NCBI GenBank assembly: GCA_017545365.1 | Contig: JAFWOP010000067.1 | Coordinates: 62,001 to 126,000 of the forward strand | Direction: 5' to 3' | Length of the DNA stretch: 64,000 bases | From: Bacteroidales bacterium | GTDB taxonomy: Bacteria > Bacteroidota > Bacteroidia > Bacteroidales > P3 | In this document: positions 34,599-43,453 of the stretch, one piece after another | How the letters are laid out: each line of letters opens with the position of its first letter | Numbering within the stretch: the first letter of the stretch is position 1 | Position numbers and translations under genes: made by a program | The notes under the pieces: generated by a model | Database searches by the model: none | The model's input: only the letters and a program-made list of their open reading frames with translations | Told to the model about the DNA's origin: nothing

Positions 34599-35624
34599 AT
34601 GGGTCTATTTTCATTTTTCAACAAAGAGGTCGCAATGGACTTGGGAACAGCCAACTCCATTGTCATTTACAACGACCAGGTAGTCATCGACGAGCCCTCC
34701 ATCGTGGCCGTCGACCGCAACAGCAACCGCATCATTGCCGTCGGTAAGCGTGCCCAGCAGATGGCAGGAAAAACCGACAACAAGAATGTCGAGACCATTC
34801 GGCCCCTGCGTGGCGGTGTCATCGCCGACTTCGAGATGGCGCAACACCTCATCCGAGAACTCATCGGCATGACCAACATCAACCGCTCCTTCATGCCCCC
34901 TTCGCTGCGTATGGTCATCTGCATCCCCTCAGGCATCACTAACGTCGAGGAACGTGCCGTGCGCGAGTCCGCCGAACAGGCAGGTGCTAAAGAAATCCGC
35001 ATGATTCATGAGCCTATGGCCGCAGCTATCGGTATCGGCATCGATGTCCTCGAACCCGAAGGACACATGATTGTCGACATCGGAGGCGGCACCGCCGAAA
35101 TCGCTGTCATCTCTCTCGGCGGCATCGTGTGTAACAACTCCATCCGTGTGGCTGGCGACGAATTCAACGAGAACGTCGTGGAATATATGCGCAAACAGCA
35201 TAACATGGTCATCGGTGAGCGTACTGCCGAACAGGTGAAAATCAAAGTGGGTGCCGCCGTGAGCGAGCTGGACGACCCACCAGAGGACTACCCCACCTTG
35301 GGCCGCGACCTCCTCACCGGCCTCCCCAAGGAAATCTTAGTCAACTACAAGGAGATTGCCCACGCCCTCGACAAATCTATCGCCCGCATCGAGCAAGCCA
35401 TCCTCGACACCCTCTCCGCCACGCCTCCCGAGCTGGCAGCCGATATTTACCGCACCGGCATCTATCTGGCAGGCGGTGGCTCCCTGCTCCGTGGATTGGA
35501 CCAGCGCATTTCGTCGAAGACCAAACTCCAAGTCCACATTGCCGACGACCCCCTGCGTGCTGTCGCCCGTGGCACCGGCATTGCCCTCAAGAACTTCACC
35601 AAGTTTTCGTTCCTGATTCGATAA
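34599..35624 (+). CDS. mreB: Rod shape-determining protein MreB
   Basis: A 341-residue bacterial actin. It starts MGLFSFFNKEVAMDLGTANS, with the phosphate-1 DLGTANSIV motif, IGMTNI and VVICIPSGITNVEERAV, phosphate-2 MIVDIGGGTAEIAVISLGGIV, and the adenosine motif YLAGGGSLLRGLD. It polymerises beneath the inner membrane and guides lateral wall synthesis. mreC and mreD, its usual neighbours, do not follow: a strong terminator lies 16 bp downstream and then a convergent gene. Confidence 0.97.
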   Translation: MGLFSFFNKEVAMDLGTANSIVIYNDQVVIDEPSIVAVDRNSNRIIAVGKRAQQMAGKTDNKNVETIRPLRGGVIADFEMAQHLIRELIGMTNINRSFMPPSLRMVICIPSGITNVEERAVRESAEQAGAKEIRMIHEPMAAAIGIGIDVLEPEGHMIVDIGGGTAEIAVISLGGIVCNNSIRVAGDEFNENVVEYMRKQHNMVIGERTAEQVKIKVGAAVSELDDPPEDYPTLGRDLLTGLPKEILVNYKEIAHALDKSIARIEQAILDTLSATPPELAADIYRTGIYLAGGGSLLRGLDQRISSKTKLQVHIADDPLRAVARGTGIALKNFTKFSFLIR

Positions 35625-35640
35625 AAGCGAAAACTAACCC

Positions 35641-35673
35641 AAAAAGCGGCCCCGCGTAGCGGGGCCGCTTTTA
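35641..35673. terminator. Strong rho-independent terminator after mreB
   Basis: AAAGCGGCCCCGC (35643-35655), loop GTA, GCGGGGCCGCTTT (35659-35671): a 13-bp perfect stem with T and A runs, usable from both strands, between convergent mreB and the PBP4-like gene. A CTATAG-type simple repeat follows. Confidence 0.9.
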
Positions 35674-35713
35674 TTATTTATAGTACCTATAGTTTCTATA
35701 GCTTCTATATCTT

Positions 35714-37150
35714 CTATAATTTAATAATCTCATCCAGCACATCCCGTATCAGCCCGTTCATCGTGTCGTCGTCGCCGTCATAATCGTTGCAGAGGATGGC
35801 AAAGCTGAACATCTCGTCGTCCTCATTGGTAAAATAGCCCACGCAGTTGCGAACGCCCGACATGGTGCCGGTCTTAATCTTCAGCGAGCAACCTTCTGGT
35901 ACATCGGGTATTATCGAGTATTCGGGCATCTTGCGGCTGATGCCAAGGGTGCCGACAAAATCCCAGAAAAAAGGCTGCCGTGCCACCACGTCGAGGAATT
36001 GGGCCACGAAGTAGGCCGTGATGCGGTTCTCGCGCGAGATGCCACTCCCATCTACGATGCGCACCCCCGCCGGGTTGAGGTCCAGTTCGTTGATATAATC
36101 ATACATAAACTTGCGCCCCGAATCATAGCCGCCATGTCCGTCGCGCAGATACCCCAGCATCTTAAAGAGGCTTTCCGCAGCTATATTGCTGGTAGTCTGC
36201 ATAGTGAGCGCGGTAATGGTGAACAGGTCGAACGAGGTGTCGATGCACACCTTCTTATACTGTTTGGGCATGACAAAATTCTCCGAGGGGTCGCCTGTCA
36301 CCGTCACCCCATGGCTGCGGAGATATTGGGTGAAGTCCTTCGCCATCGTATATGCCGGATGCGGCATCGAGGCGCGGAAATGCGTGTCGGCGGTGCCCAG
36401 CGGTATCATGCCCCGGCAGATGCGGCTGTTGCCGTAGGGCGAGCCGTAGAAGCAGATGTTGAATACCGTGTCGCGCGGGCCGGTAACCACGTGGTTGACG
36501 AACGTGAGCGAGTGGTTGGTGCTGGTGATTTGTGCCGGGTCGCCTACTCGTCGGCCGGCCTTGAAATGGATGTCCACCGAGTTCTCGTTATAGTTGAGGC
36601 CGCAGGCACCGCTGCCATAGCCATTGCCGATGTCCGACCACTGCCAGCTGGGGTGTATCATCTCGTCCTCGAAAAGCGAAGTGTCGGCATATATGTGTCC
36701 ATCAATCCGGCGGATTCCCAGCTTGCGTATGGCGTTGGTGAGACGGTAGAAAGTAGAGTCGGTATAGGTGAAGCGGTCGGAGCAGAAGAAGGGATCGCCC
36801 GAGCCTGCCACGATGATGTCGCCGTTGAGCGTGCCCTGACGGTCGATGCTGCCAGAGTAGTAGAGGTAGGTCTCAAACGTGAACCTGGGTCCCAGTCGGC
36901 TGTAGGCGGCAGCAGTGGTGAACAGTTTGTTGACTGCTCCAGGAAGCATCGCCAAATCCTCGTTGCGTGTATATATGGTGCTGTCTTTATTTATGTTGTG
37001 AACACATACCGACAGCGAAGCATGTCTGACGGCTGCCTTGCGCGTGATATGACGCACCACGAAGTCCAACCGGTCGGTGTTCTGCGCCAGCGTGGGCATC
37101 GTGGTGAAGACAATGAATACTAACAGCAGTATTTTCTTGCAATAATTCAT
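35714..37150 (-). CDS. dacB: PBP4-like D-Ala-D-Ala carboxypeptidase with the catalytic serine replaced
   Basis: A 478-residue periplasmic protein with a signal peptide (MNYCKKILLLVFIVFTTMPTLA). The family framework is intact: the PBP4 insertion region, VDGSGISRENR (second motif, about 367-376) and LKIKTGTMSGV (KTG, from 426). The SxxK motif, however, reads LPGAVNKLFTT: position 72 is alanine (codon GCA, 36935-36937) where the nucleophilic serine is expected, while Lys75 is kept. It is therefore predicted to be catalytically dead and may act as a binding or regulatory protein. The start overlaps the engB stop by one base. Confidence 0.9.
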   Translation of the reverse strand: MNYCKKILLLVFIVFTTMPTLAQNTDRLDFVVRHITRKAAVRHASLSVCVHNINKDSTIYTRNEDLAMLPGAVNKLFTTAAAYSRLGPRFTFETYLYYSGSIDRQGTLNGDIIVAGSGDPFFCSDRFTYTDSTFYRLTNAIRKLGIRRIDGHIYADTSLFEDEMIHPSWQWSDIGNGYGSGACGLNYNENSVDIHFKAGRRVGDPAQITSTNHSLTFVNHVVTGPRDTVFNICFYGSPYGNSRICRGMIPLGTADTHFRASMPHPAYTMAKDFTQYLRSHGVTVTGDPSENFVMPKQYKKVCIDTSFDLFTITALTMQTTSNIAAESLFKMLGYLRDGHGGYDSGRKFMYDYINELDLNPAGVRIVDGSGISRENRITAYFVAQFLDVVARQPFFWDFVGTLGISRKMPEYSIIPDVPEGCSLKIKTGTMSGVRNCVGYFTNEDDEMFSFAILCNDYDGDDDTMNGLIRDVLDEIIKL

Positions 37151-37770
37151 TATGATAGGGTTGTTTCGTTACTTTTTAACTGTTGGTTGATGTCGTCAAT
37201 ATACTGTAGCAGTCGGTCGCGGCCGTAGCGGGTGACCGACGAGGTCATAATCATCCCCGGCAGCTCGTCCCATGTCTCCGACAGCACTTGGCGGTACCTG
37301 TTTACCGTAGCGGCAATCTCGCGCTGGTTCTGCTTGTCGATTTTGGTGAAGACGATGGTGAGGGGGATGCCGTTGGTGCCTAAGAAATTGATGAACTCAA
37401 GGTCTATCTTCATCGGCGGGATGCGCGAGTCGACAAGCACAAACACGTTCACCAAGGCTTCGCGCTTGAGCATATAGTCGTTAATCATCTTCAGCCAGCG
37501 GCCACGCGAGTCCTTCGATGTTTGGGCATATCCGTATCCCGGCAGGTCTACCAGATACCATTCGTTGTTGATGAGGAAGTGGTTTATCAGCTGTGTCTTG
37601 CCGGGTTTCACGCTAGTCTTGGCCAGTCCCTTGTGACCCGCCAGCATATTGATAAGCGACGACTTGCCCACGTTGCTGCGCCCAATAAAGGCATATTCGG
37701 GCAGACCCGTGTCGGGGCATTTACGATAATCGGTGTTGCTCACCACAAATGCAGCTTTCTTTACTTCCAT
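37150..37770 (-). CDS. engB: Ribosome biogenesis GTPase YihA/YsxC (EngB)
   Basis: A 206-residue GTPase needed for large ribosomal subunit assembly. G1 GRSNVGKSS (30-38), a G2 threonine in TSVKPGKTQLINHF, G3 DLPGYG, G4 TKIDK and G5-like SSVTR are visible. Full family length. It is co-oriented with and overlaps the PBP4-like gene. Confidence 0.95.
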   Translation of the reverse strand: MEVKKAAFVVSNTDYRKCPDTGLPEYAFIGRSNVGKSSLINMLAGHKGLAKTSVKPGKTQLINHFLINNEWYLVDLPGYGYAQTSKDSRGRWLKMINDYMLKREALVNVFVLVDSRIPPMKIDLEFINFLGTNGIPLTIVFTKIDKQNQREIAATVNRYRQVLSETWDELPGMIMTSSVTRYGRDRLLQYIDDINQQLKSNETTLS

Positions 37771-37814
37771 AGGGAGGGCGTTTTGGGGTTAGTGTTGTTT
37801 GGAGACGGAGGTTT

Positions 37815-38948
37815 TTATTTCTTACCATCCCCTTCATCCTTCTTCTTGTGCAGTTTCTTTTTTCCGCCTACTTCGTTCCTTTGGTTCATCTCCTTCAGGC
37901 TTTTCAGCCGTCTCAGTTCGGCACGTTCCTCCTCGTCCATTTGCTTCCACCACGGCATCTTCTTCATGTTGATGCGAAACAGGTGGAGGCGGTCGAAGAC
38001 GCGGTTTTTGGTCTCATACGACTCCAGATAACGTTGGCGCTTCTCCGGCACGATGTCGCGCAGCGTCACCAGTATGCCTGTCTCGTCCGTGTTGCCGAAG
38101 GTGGAGTTGATGGCGGTGCCGAACGAGCGCATCGTGGGCGAGAGGTTCATGTAGGCGTTGATCATCGCCGGCACAGTGCTGCCCAGTGAGCGGACGGCGC
38201 GTACCAATATCTGGTAGTCCTCCTTGTAGTTGCGGCCGTTGAAGATTTCGTCCAGCTCGTTGAGGTCCGACTCGATAGGCAGGGGGTCGTAGGGCCACAC
38301 CAGTCCGTCGCGGTCGGGGAAATGCTTTTTGAGGAAGAAGAGTATCATGTCCTTTGCACGGCGGTTCATCTGGGGGTACATGGTGATTTTGCCGAAGAAA
38401 TACAGTGTCTCGGGTATCTCCAGGGCTATGCCGCCCAGCCCGTCCCATAGGTTGTCCAGCGAGTAGAGGCCTTTGCGGAGGTCGTTGGAGGGTTGGTAGG
38501 CGGGTTGCACAAACGCTCGCCCCAGTTCCACGGTGTAGGGGAGGTAGTTCTTCACAAAGTCGTCGGAATACTGGAATAGTTCCGACGTGGGGGTGGCGAT
38601 GGGTCCTTCGTCCAAGTGCAGCATATTGCTGCCATGGATAAAGCGGTAGCCGCCCACAATCTCCTCATCCGTCGGGTTCCACACAAAGAGCTGCTTGAAG
38701 CAGTGGGGTTCGGGCAGCGTGTCGAACTCGTCGATGTCGCAATCCTTGCCCGTGCCACCTCCTTCGAGGACGAAGCTCAGCTCCCTCAGCCGGCCTATCT
38801 CCTTCATGATGTTGGGCGAGATATGGGCGGTGGTAATATATATCTCCTTGTTCCCGCAATTGGTCTTGCGGAGAAAGTTCTTATGTTTTAGTTCGGTACG
38901 AATCAAATCTCGTGAAACCGGTGGGATAATATATGAAGTATCAACCAT
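37815..38948 (-). CDS. glsB: Glycine-lipid N-acyltransferase-like protein (OlsB/GlsB family)
   Basis: A 377-residue protein from the ATG at 38948 (MVDTSYIIPPVSRDLIRTEL). It shows the hemolysin-like acyltransferase (OlsB-type) core: IGRLRELSFVLEGGGTGKD, DIDEFDTL, FVWNPTDEEIVGGYRF, LPYTVELGRAFVQP and LSPTMRSFGTAI. In Bacteroides thetaiotaomicron the adjacent pair GlsB (N-acyltransferase) and GlsA (O-acyltransferase) makes N-acyl-3-acyloxyacyl glycine lipids. Here the O-acyltransferase gene lies 17 bp upstream, supporting the assignment. The basic C-terminal tail (KKLHKKKDEGDGKK) is unusual but common in such membrane-associated proteins. Confidence 0.85.
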   Translation of the reverse strand: MVDTSYIIPPVSRDLIRTELKHKNFLRKTNCGNKEIYITTAHISPNIMKEIGRLRELSFVLEGGGTGKDCDIDEFDTLPEPHCFKQLFVWNPTDEEIVGGYRFIHGSNMLHLDEGPIATPTSELFQYSDDFVKNYLPYTVELGRAFVQPAYQPSNDLRKGLYSLDNLWDGLGGIALEIPETLYFFGKITMYPQMNRRAKDMILFFLKKHFPDRDGLVWPYDPLPIESDLNELDEIFNGRNYKEDYQILVRAVRSLGSTVPAMINAYMNLSPTMRSFGTAINSTFGNTDETGILVTLRDIVPEKRQRYLESYETKNRVFDRLHLFRINMKKMPWWKQMDEEERAELRRLKSLKEMNQRNEVGGKKKLHKKKDEGDGKK

Positions 38949-38965
38949 CTTTGTTGCTTTTTTTT

Positions 38966-39859
38966 TCAAACCATTTTACCTGCCATTGTGGCTTCAAACA
39001 CCGCGGCGGGGTTGTCTTTCAACGTGTAGCAATAGTCCTGCACCATCTGTGCCCACTCCTTGGCGCTGTGGCGGCTGTCGAAGGTGGCGTAGGGGATGGG
39101 CTTTCCCACCACCAGGCGGAGGGTCTTGCCCCGCTGGGCGAACATCTCGGCCGGCAGCAACGCCATCTCAAAGTTGAACCTGATTCCCAGCCGCTCGCGC
39201 AGCCGTGCCAGGTTATAGAAACGCTCACGGTTACGCGCGTCAAAGAAGAAAGTCACCACGTCGCGTTGGTAGCGGACGGCCTTCTTGATGAACGTGGGCT
39301 TCCATTCCAGGTCGTGAATTTCGCCACCCTTGCGTTTGCGCGAGCAGAGCCCGGCAGGGAAATAGAGGAGGGCGTTCTGCCCCGCGAAGGCGGCTTCCAG
39401 AGCACCCACGTTGGACGTGTTGCGGTGCACCTTGTCAATAGGGACAAACAACGGTGCCGGCCCCGGAAGATAAAGAAGGAAGTCGTTGACTGGGAACTTG
39501 ATGTCCTGGCGGTAGCGGCCGATGGCACCCATCAGAGCCAGCCCGTCGGGGCCTCCCAGCGGGTGGTTGCCCGCAATGATGGGGTAGCCCTCCCGAGGTA
39601 GGCACTCAGGATTCACCACCTCCACCTTCACATTCAGATCGTGCGGTTCGGTGCCTTCCAAGAAGGCATGCACGAAGTCCAGCCCGAACTTGTAGCGGTG
39701 GTTGTAGATGACATAATTAATCTCTTCCACATGAAGCAGACGCTCCACCCAACGGACCATCCATTTGGGTAACTTGACATTCTTGCTCGCTAAAACCTTT
39801 TGGATGTCAACATGTTTTGTTGTGATTGCCTCCGGGTCGATATGACTATTTTCCTCCAT
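38966..39859 (-). CDS. glsA: Glycine-lipid O-acyltransferase-like protein (PlsC superfamily, GlsA)
   Basis: A 297-residue protein from the ATG at 39859 (MEENSHIDPEAITTKHVDIQ); an ATG four codons earlier is also possible. The PlsC acyltransferase motif H(x4)D is in IIAGNHPLGGPDG (His99, Asp104), followed by PAPLFVPIDKVHR and LLYFPAGLCSRKRKGG. It would add the second fatty acid to acyl-glycine made by the next gene. The -7 box at 39882-39889 leaves a short leader and argues against the longer upstream start. Confidence 0.85.
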   Translation of the reverse strand: MEENSHIDPEAITTKHVDIQKVLASKNVKLPKWMVRWVERLLHVEEINYVIYNHRYKFGLDFVHAFLEGTEPHDLNVKVEVVNPECLPREGYPIIAGNHPLGGPDGLALMGAIGRYRQDIKFPVNDFLLYLPGPAPLFVPIDKVHRNTSNVGALEAAFAGQNALLYFPAGLCSRKRKGGEIHDLEWKPTFIKKAVRYQRDVVTFFFDARNRERFYNLARLRERLGIRFNFEMALLPAEMFAQRGKTLRLVVGKPIPYATFDSRHSAKEWAQMVQDYCYTLKDNPAAVFEATMAGKMV

Positions 39860-39881
39860 AAAATGCTGCATTTCGAATTTG

Positions 39882-39889
39882 CAAAGATA
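39882..39889 (-). promoter_or_regulatory. -7 box of glsA-glsB
   Basis: TATCTTTG on the minus strand; transcription would begin near 39875, just before the start codon at 39859 (or 39871). Confidence 0.55.
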
Positions 39890-40003
39890 CGAAAAAAAAA
39901 TAAATGCAGAAAAATAAATATACTCCATATCAGGAATGTGTTAATTCTTGAATGTGTTAATCCGTTAGCCTGACTAACGCATTCAAGGATTGCTTGATTG
40001 TTT

Positions 40004-40052
40004 GATTGCTTGATTGTCGGAGTAATTTGCCCGCGCCAGTCACTCACGCATT
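40004..40052. repeat. Dispersed intergenic repeat, copy at 40 kb
   Basis: GATTGCTTGATTGT, GGAGTAATTTG, CCGCGCCA, CACTCA, CGCATT. Same block order as 12309-12358. Flanking GAATGTGTTAAT strings at 39945-39960 also occur at 13357-13366. Confidence 0.6.
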
Positions 40053-40088
40053 AGCGCATTCAAGCATTGATGGTGTGCGATACACACC

Positions 40089-40120
40089 AAAAAAAGGATG
40101 CCTTTCGGGGGCATCCCTTT
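40089..40120 (-). terminator. Terminator of the hsp20 gene
   Basis: On the minus strand AAAGGGATGCC, a short loop and GGCATCCTTT followed by T residues; it lies 25 bp after the hsp20 stop. Confidence 0.75.
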
Positions 40121-40144
40121 GGGGTTAGTCAGAAGGGTGAATGC

Positions 40145-40582
40145 TTAGCAGATTTCGATGTGTTGCATCAGGGCTTTCTTCTCCTGTTCGGTGAATTTAG
40201 GCAGCGTGATGTGCAGAATACCGTGCTCCACCTTGGCACTGATTTCGTCCTTCTTCACGTTCTCGGGAAGGGAGAGGAGTTGTTTGAACTGTAGTTCGTT
40301 GAACTCGTGGCGTAAGAAGTGGCGATTCTTCTTCTCTTCCTTCTTTTCCTCTTTCTGCACCATCTCGACAACCAGGTTGTTGTCGCTGTCGATGCTCAGG
40401 TTCAGATCCTCTTTTGAGAGGCCGGGGACGCAGAGTTCAAGTTCGTAATCTTTGTCGCTCTCGCTCACGTTCATCTTCGGCATTGGGTAATGCTCGTCAG
40501 GCGTGAAGTTGTTCCAGTTGTTCCAATCAAGGAGTTCGTTGAACAGTGAGGGCATCAAATCGTTTCTTTTAGCTAGTAACAT
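40145..40582 (-). CDS. Small heat-shock protein Hsp20 (alpha-crystallin family)
   Basis: A 145-residue ATP-independent chaperone that holds unfolding proteins. The alpha-crystallin domain begins at PKMNVSESDKDYELELCVPGLSKEDL and ends with the conserved VEHGILHITLPK. A charged loop (QKEEKKEEKKNRHF) separates beta strands 5 and 7. Single gene with its own terminator. Confidence 0.95.
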   Translation of the reverse strand: MLLAKRNDLMPSLFNELLDWNNWNNFTPDEHYPMPKMNVSESDKDYELELCVPGLSKEDLNLSIDSDNNLVVEMVQKEEKKEEKKNRHFLRHEFNELQFKQLLSLPENVKKDEISAKVEHGILHITLPKFTEQEKKALMQHIEIC

Positions 40583-41143
40583 GGTTTAAATCTCCTATTT
40601 TTAATTGTTATTGTATATCTTTGTTTGAGTTGTTGTTTCTTATTTTTCTTTCTTGTCCGCGCTCTCAATCGCGCTTACATCCCCCATAAGAACAACTCTG
40701 ATGCCATCCAGTTATTACTGACAAAATGACCGATTTTGGCTAAAAAACGTCATTTTTATATGACAAAATTTCCGAACATCAATCCGCGACGGGCAAATGA
40801 AGGAAGACCCGAATGACTTTAAACTTAACCTCGACGGCGTTTCTGAAGGGTCGGAGCCGTATTCGGTCAGCACCCGTAAGACGGCTGTCGGGGCGGTTGT
40901 ACTTTTTTTTGTCTGCATATGGTTTCTTGTGGCTTTATGTTTATTTTTTGTAGGTGAAACAGAAACAGATGAAATGAGAATGGAGGGGCGAGGGAAATGC
41001 AACGAAAGGGGCACGACCGCGCATGGCCCAGAAAGGTTGTATCTCCCCATTGGCCGATTTGGGTTAATACAGCATATTGGAGTTTCCTTTTTTTGTTAGG
41101 AATTTTAGGTTTAGCTGCAATTATATCAGATGTTTATGAATTT
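40583..41143. other. Long gap before the CRISPR locus; one weak membrane-protein ORF
   Basis: The only candidate is 40797-41099 (+), 100 residues beginning MKEDPNDFKLNLDGVSEGSE with one hydrophobic helix (VGAVVLFFVCIWFLVALCLFFVG). An overlapping frame, 40997-41221, carries a second hydrophobic stretch (YWSFLFLLGILGLAAIIS), so a frameshifted two-helix protein is conceivable. Neither has a clear ribosome-binding context, and the second runs into the tracrRNA gene. I consider both doubtful. Confidence 0.25.
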
Positions 41144-41145
41144 TA

Positions 41146-41177
41146 TTTTGCCGAATGGAAGAAAAGTCGTATTTTTG
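41146..41177 (+). promoter_or_regulatory. Promoter of the array-proximal tracrRNA
   Basis: -33 TTTG (41147-41150) and -7 TATTTTTG (41170-41177), 19 bp apart. The transcript would begin near 41183, at the first base of the anti-repeat. Confidence 0.75.
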
Positions 41178-41182
41178 CAAAA

Positions 41183-41260
41183 CTTTTTAAGCAATTCACA
41201 ATAAGGATTATTCCGTTGTGAAAACTATTTAGGGGGCGGATTCGTCCGTCGCCTTTTTTT
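41183..41260 (+). ncRNA. tracrRNA 1, perfect anti-repeat, beside the CRISPR array
   Basis: CTTTTTAAGCAATTCACAA (41183-41201) is the exact reverse complement of bases 2-20 of the CRISPR repeat. A small stem GGA/TCC follows (41205-41214), then an A/T-rich linker and a GC-rich terminator hairpin (about 41232-41253) ending in seven T (41254-41260). The anti-repeat starts right at the predicted transcript start. It guides RNase III processing and loading of crRNA into Cas9. A relative with a bulged anti-repeat is at 48600-48676. Confidence 0.85.
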
Positions 41261-41267
41261 GTGGAGA

Positions 41268-43001
41268 TTTGTGAATTGCTTAAAAAGGAAACACGATAGT
41301 AGTTCTTTGACAATAACTCCGGCTGCATCATCTCATCATGCTGAGTTGTGAATTGCTTAAAAAGGTAACATGATAGTAGTTCTTTGACATCGGGGCAACG
41401 GGACGGCGAAGCCCACCCGAGTTGTGAATTGCTTAAAAAGGTAACATGATAGTAGTTCTTTGACATCCAAGGCCACCTACACATTCAGCGGTGCGGTGTT
41501 GTGAATTGCTTAAAAAGGTAACATGATAGTAGTTCTTTGACATCCTTTTGTTTCAAGAATAACTGACTTTTTCGTTGTGAATTGCTTAAAAAGGTAACAT
41601 GATAGTAGTTCTTTGACATCAACTCAAATGTCATTGTTCGAATGAAACCGGTTGTGAATTGCTTAAAAAGGTAACATGATAGTAGTTCTTTGACATCAAT
41701 AGCAAGCAATGCAACCTGATTAACAATGTTGTGAATTGCTTAAAAAGGTAACATGATAGTAGTTCTTTGACATCAGGAACCTGCGGCTTCCCTGCACGGT
41801 CTTGGTTGTGAATTGCTTAAAAAGGTAACATGATAGTAGTTCTTTGACATCTGTTGGACGGGTGAAACCAACAAAAAATATGTTGTGAATTGCTTAAAAA
41901 GGTAACATGATAGTAGTTCTTTGACATCACGTGTCGTCGCTTTGAAGGGCTTAAAATGTTGTGAATTGCTTAAAAAGGTAACATGATAGTAGTTCTTTGA
42001 CATCGTCTTTGGAAGACCAGTAGTAGTATGAGTGGTTGTGAATTGCTTAAAAAGGTAACATGATAGTAGTTCTTTGACATCATTTTCAGATTTTACAAAC
42101 CAAGAAAAGGTGTTGTGAATTGCTTAAAAAGGTAACATGATAGTAGTTCTTTGACATCATGCTCAAGAACTCGTTAATCAGTATCGAAGTTGTGAATTGC
42201 TTAAAAAGGTAACATGATAGTAGTTCTTTGACATCTTAAAGCCTGCAACGTGCAGCAACACACAGTTGTGAATTGCTTAAAAAGGTAACATGATAGTAGT
42301 TCTTTGACATCGGTATTTTGTAAAATTTAAGATGCGCGCGAGTTGTGAATTGCTTAAAAAGGTAACATGATAGTAGTTCTTTGACATCTAGGGTTACAAG
42401 TTATGCAACCCTTGGGAGTTGTGAATTGCTTAAAAAGGTAACATGATAGTAGTTCTTTGACATCTGTTTCAATTTGTTAATAAACGTTATTCTGTTGTGA
42501 ATTGCTTAAAAAGGTAACATGATAGTAGTTCTTTGACATCAAAGTCTTTGTCTGCTCCTAACGGCATGCGTTGTGAATTGCTTAAAAAGGTAACATGATA
42601 GTAGTTCTTTGACATCTTCAACCACCAATTCTTGCGTCGACACCTGTTGTGAATTGCTTAAAAAGGTAACATGATAGTAGTTCTTTGACATCTTCAGATT
42701 GCAAAAGTACACACTTTTTGCAAGTTGTGAATTGCTTAAAAAGGTAACATGATAGTAGTTCTTTGACATCTCGGCACGACTGAACAGCTGATGAACGCCA
42801 GTTGTGAATTGCTTAAAAAGGTAACATGATAGTAGTTCTTTGACATCTGACGACCGTAGACCTTGACCCTGAAATGGGTTGTGAATTGCTTAAAAAGGTA
42901 ACATGATAGTAGTTCTTTGACATCGGAGTGCGGTGAAGTTATTGCTGCTGTTAAGTTGTGAATTGCTTAAAAAGGTAACATGATAGTAGTTCTTTGACAT
43001 C
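41268..43001 (+). CRISPR. CRISPR array, 23 repeats of 47 nt and 22 spacers (type II-C)
   Basis: The repeat is 47 nt, starting GTTGTGAATTGCTTAAAAAG and ending GTAGTTCTTTGACATC. Spacers are 29-31 nt. The first unit (41268-41314) is degenerate, with about five changes including the last bases; the other 22 repeats are identical, including the last (42955-43001). The crRNA orientation is plus, because the tracrRNA anti-repeat pairs with the repeat's 5' half. The decayed repeat at the tracrRNA end suggests that this is the old end and that new spacers enter at the cas2 end. No spacer matches another part of this window by eye. Confidence 0.99.
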
Positions 43002-43052
43002 ACGATGTCAATAATGGTTTGAGCTACAACGCTTCATGTTGTGTCAGGAGCT

Positions 43053-43085
43053 AAAAAAATCCCGTCTGTTTGGGCGGGATTTTTT
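43053..43085. terminator. Bidirectional terminator between the array and cas2
   Basis: AAAAAATCCCG (43054-43064), loop, CGGGATTTTTT (43075-43085). It can end array transcripts on the plus strand and the cas operon on the minus strand. The 50 bp between the last repeat and this hairpin is the best candidate for the spacer-integration leader. Confidence 0.8.
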
Positions 43086-43120
43086 ATTGGTAAGTGAGTT
43101 TTTTCGGATTCTAAATGGGT

Positions 43121-43453
43121 CTAAAAGAGTTCAAGCTGCTGTCCGGGAGCGTTGGGCTCAACTTCTTTCTGACAGGAGTACAATTCTATGTTGGCAAATT
43201 GTTTGTCGGTGATGGCTAGGCATCCCACTTGTCCATATTGCGGTAGCATAGCTTTTACACGTCGCAGGTGTACGTCGGCATTCTCACGGCTGGCGCAGTG
43301 GCGCACGTAGATGGAGAATTGAAACATGGTGAAACCGTCGGCAAGTAGGTTCTTGCGAAAGTCGGCAGCGGCTTTGCGTTCTTTCTTTGTGTCGGTTGGC
43401 AGGTCGAAAAAAACAAGTAGCCACATGATTCGGTATTCGGAAAAGCGGTCCAT
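43121..43453 (-). CDS. cas2: CRISPR-associated endoribonuclease/integration subunit Cas2
   Basis: A 110-residue ferredoxin-fold protein: MDRFSEYRIMWLLVFFDLPT has the conserved first strand with the catalytic-position aspartate, and FTMFQFSIYVRHCASRENAD the second helix/strand region. Cas2 bridges two Cas1 dimers during spacer capture. The start codon shares one base with the cas1 stop. Confidence 0.97.
   Translation of the reverse strand: MDRFSEYRIMWLLVFFDLPTDTKKERKAAADFRKNLLADGFTMFQFSIYVRHCASRENADVHLRRVKAMLPQYGQVGCLAITDKQFANIELYSCQKEVEPNAPGQQLELF

Noticed and set aside
41143..42769. Minus-strand ORFs with repeated MSKNYYHVTFLSNSQ
   Set aside because: These are translations of the CRISPR repeats and spacers, not genes.
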